Below are positions 13,311 through 13,878 of a DNA stretch of 13,878 bases, piece after piece. This stretch comes from an uncultured Negativicutes bacterium (GTDB lineage Bacteria > Bacillota > Negativicutes > Acidaminococcales > Acidaminococcaceae), in NCBI GenBank assembly GCA_937926555.1, contig CALAZX010000197.1:1-13878 (forward strand). Reading direction: 5' to 3'. The notes below the pieces were generated by a model. That model searched no databases and was not told the DNA's origin. It saw only the letters and a program-made list of their open reading frames with translations. Both the position numbers and the translations under genes were made by a program. Numbering within the stretch: the first letter of the stretch is position 1; each line of letters starts with the position of its first letter.

Positions 13311-13878
13311 GCAGGGGATGTCAAAGACGGCAAAGTGGACGTCCAGGCCGGCGGCAACCTCACGGTGACTGACGAAGCGGCAGCGGGCGGCGGCACGGTT
13401 TATACGGTGGCGCTGAACAAGGATATCGTCCTCTCCGATGCTGGAAGCCTGAAGTTCAAGGACACCCTTCTCAACGAGACCGGCCTGACCATCGCCGGCG
13501 GCCCGGTGATCCAGAAAACGAATGTGGATATGGGCGACAACATTATCCACAATGTGAAGGCGGGCGTTAAAGGCACGGACGCCGTGAACGTGAGCCAGCT
13601 GGAGGACCTGGCAGGGGATGTCAAAGGCAACAAGGTGGACATCGATGCAGGCGACAATCTCGCTGTGAGTAAGGCAGCAGGTGCGGACGGCGGCACGGTT
13701 TATACGGTGGCGCTGAACAAGGATATTGTCCTTTCCGACGCCGGCAGCCTGAAGTTCAAGGACACCCTTCTCAACGAGACGGGCCTGAGCATCGCCGGGG
13801 GCCCGGTGATCCAGAAAGCGAACGTGGATATGGGCGACAACATTATCCACAATGTGAAGGCGGGCGTTAAAGGCACGG
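13311..13878 (+). repeat. 300-bp tandem stalk repeats of the adhesin, cut by the window end
   Basis: The unit starting GCAGGGGATGTCAAAG at 13311 begins again at 13611, exactly 300 nt (100 residues) later. The second unit is cut at base 268 by the window end. Each unit reads AGDVK, a variable D/N-rich strand, then GGTVYTVALNKDIVLSDAG, SLKFKDTLLNETGL, GGPVIQK and NIIHNVKAGVKGT, ending in DAVNVSQL. The first 90 bases of each unit differ considerably, while the remaining part is almost identical, suggesting recent conversion or expansion. Confidence 0.92.

Larger units (their letters stand above)
10812..13878 (+). pseudogene. YadA-like trimeric autotransporter adhesin, interrupted by an in-frame stop; 3' end beyond window
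   Basis: This is a trimeric autotransporter (type Vc secretion) surface adhesin. A basic N-terminus and hydrophobic core end at GYAA, giving a Sec signal peptide of about 28 residues. YadA-type head repeats follow, with AIG, ALG or AVG recurring about every 14 residues. Neck or connector motifs are RRRITNVAGGADDHDAVN (repeated near 12018 and 13221) and GTDAVNVSQL (near 13572). Stalk repeats begin at 13311. A TAA at 11082-11084 (codon 91) interrupts the first head. The same frame then stays open for 931 codons to the window end and keeps the adhesin pattern, so the rest of the gene has been maintained. The C-terminal beta-barrel anchor lies outside the window. Start: GTG with a strong Shine-Dalgarno. 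As written it is a pseudogene; readthrough or a base-call error are the alternatives. Confidence 0.85.

Noticed and set aside
12585..13850. A 421-codon minus-strand frame opposite the adhesin
   Set aside because: Its repeats simply mirror the adhesin repeats. It also has no ribosome-binding site that I can see, and the plus strand carries the recognisable YadA pattern.

Overview
The window looks like chromosomal DNA from a GC-rich diderm Firmicute, most likely a member of the Negativicutes (inference). Two observations support this. The first half carries the Gram-positive ylm cell-division cluster and a T-box riboswitch. The last 3 kb encodes a YadA-type trimeric autotransporter adhesin, which only makes sense with an outer membrane. 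I cannot name the genus.

Layout. A terminator (38-68) closes an upstream unit. A plus-strand cluster follows: pgeF/ylmD, yggS/ylmE, sepF/ylmF, proC, ylmH and divIVA, mostly tightly spaced or overlapping, then a histidine-phosphatase gene. A sigma-A-like promoter lies in the last codons of that gene and drives a T-box leader with an ATC (Ile) specifier, followed by ileS and a strong terminator. This matches the classical ylmDEFGH-divIVA-ileS order, except that no ylmG/yggT is present and proC lies between sepF and ylmH. Next come two minus-strand genes, a PAP2-family membrane phosphatase and a small Tyr/Asp/Arg-rich protein. A 348-bp intergenic stretch, AT-rich in its adhesin-proximal part, separates them from the adhesin and carries a near-consensus promoter for it.

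The adhesin is the accessory part. It has a signal peptide, two tandem head-plus-neck blocks of about 1.19 kb each, and 300-bp stalk repeats that run off the window end. An in-frame TAA at codon 91 interrupts it, while the same frame stays open for 931 further codons. As it stands the gene is a nonsense-disrupted pseudogene, a case of readthrough, or a base-call error.

How the genes work together. SepF and DivIVA are division-site and membrane-curvature proteins. PgeF and YggS are housekeeping proteins for cell-wall editing and PLP homeostasis. YlmH is an S4 RNA-binding protein linked to ribosome rescue. IleS is controlled by uncharged tRNA-Ile. I see no tRNA, rRNA, CRISPR array, insertion sequence or phage gene. 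The strongest leads are the interrupted, internally duplicated adhesin and the hendecad-repeat coiled coil of DivIVA.
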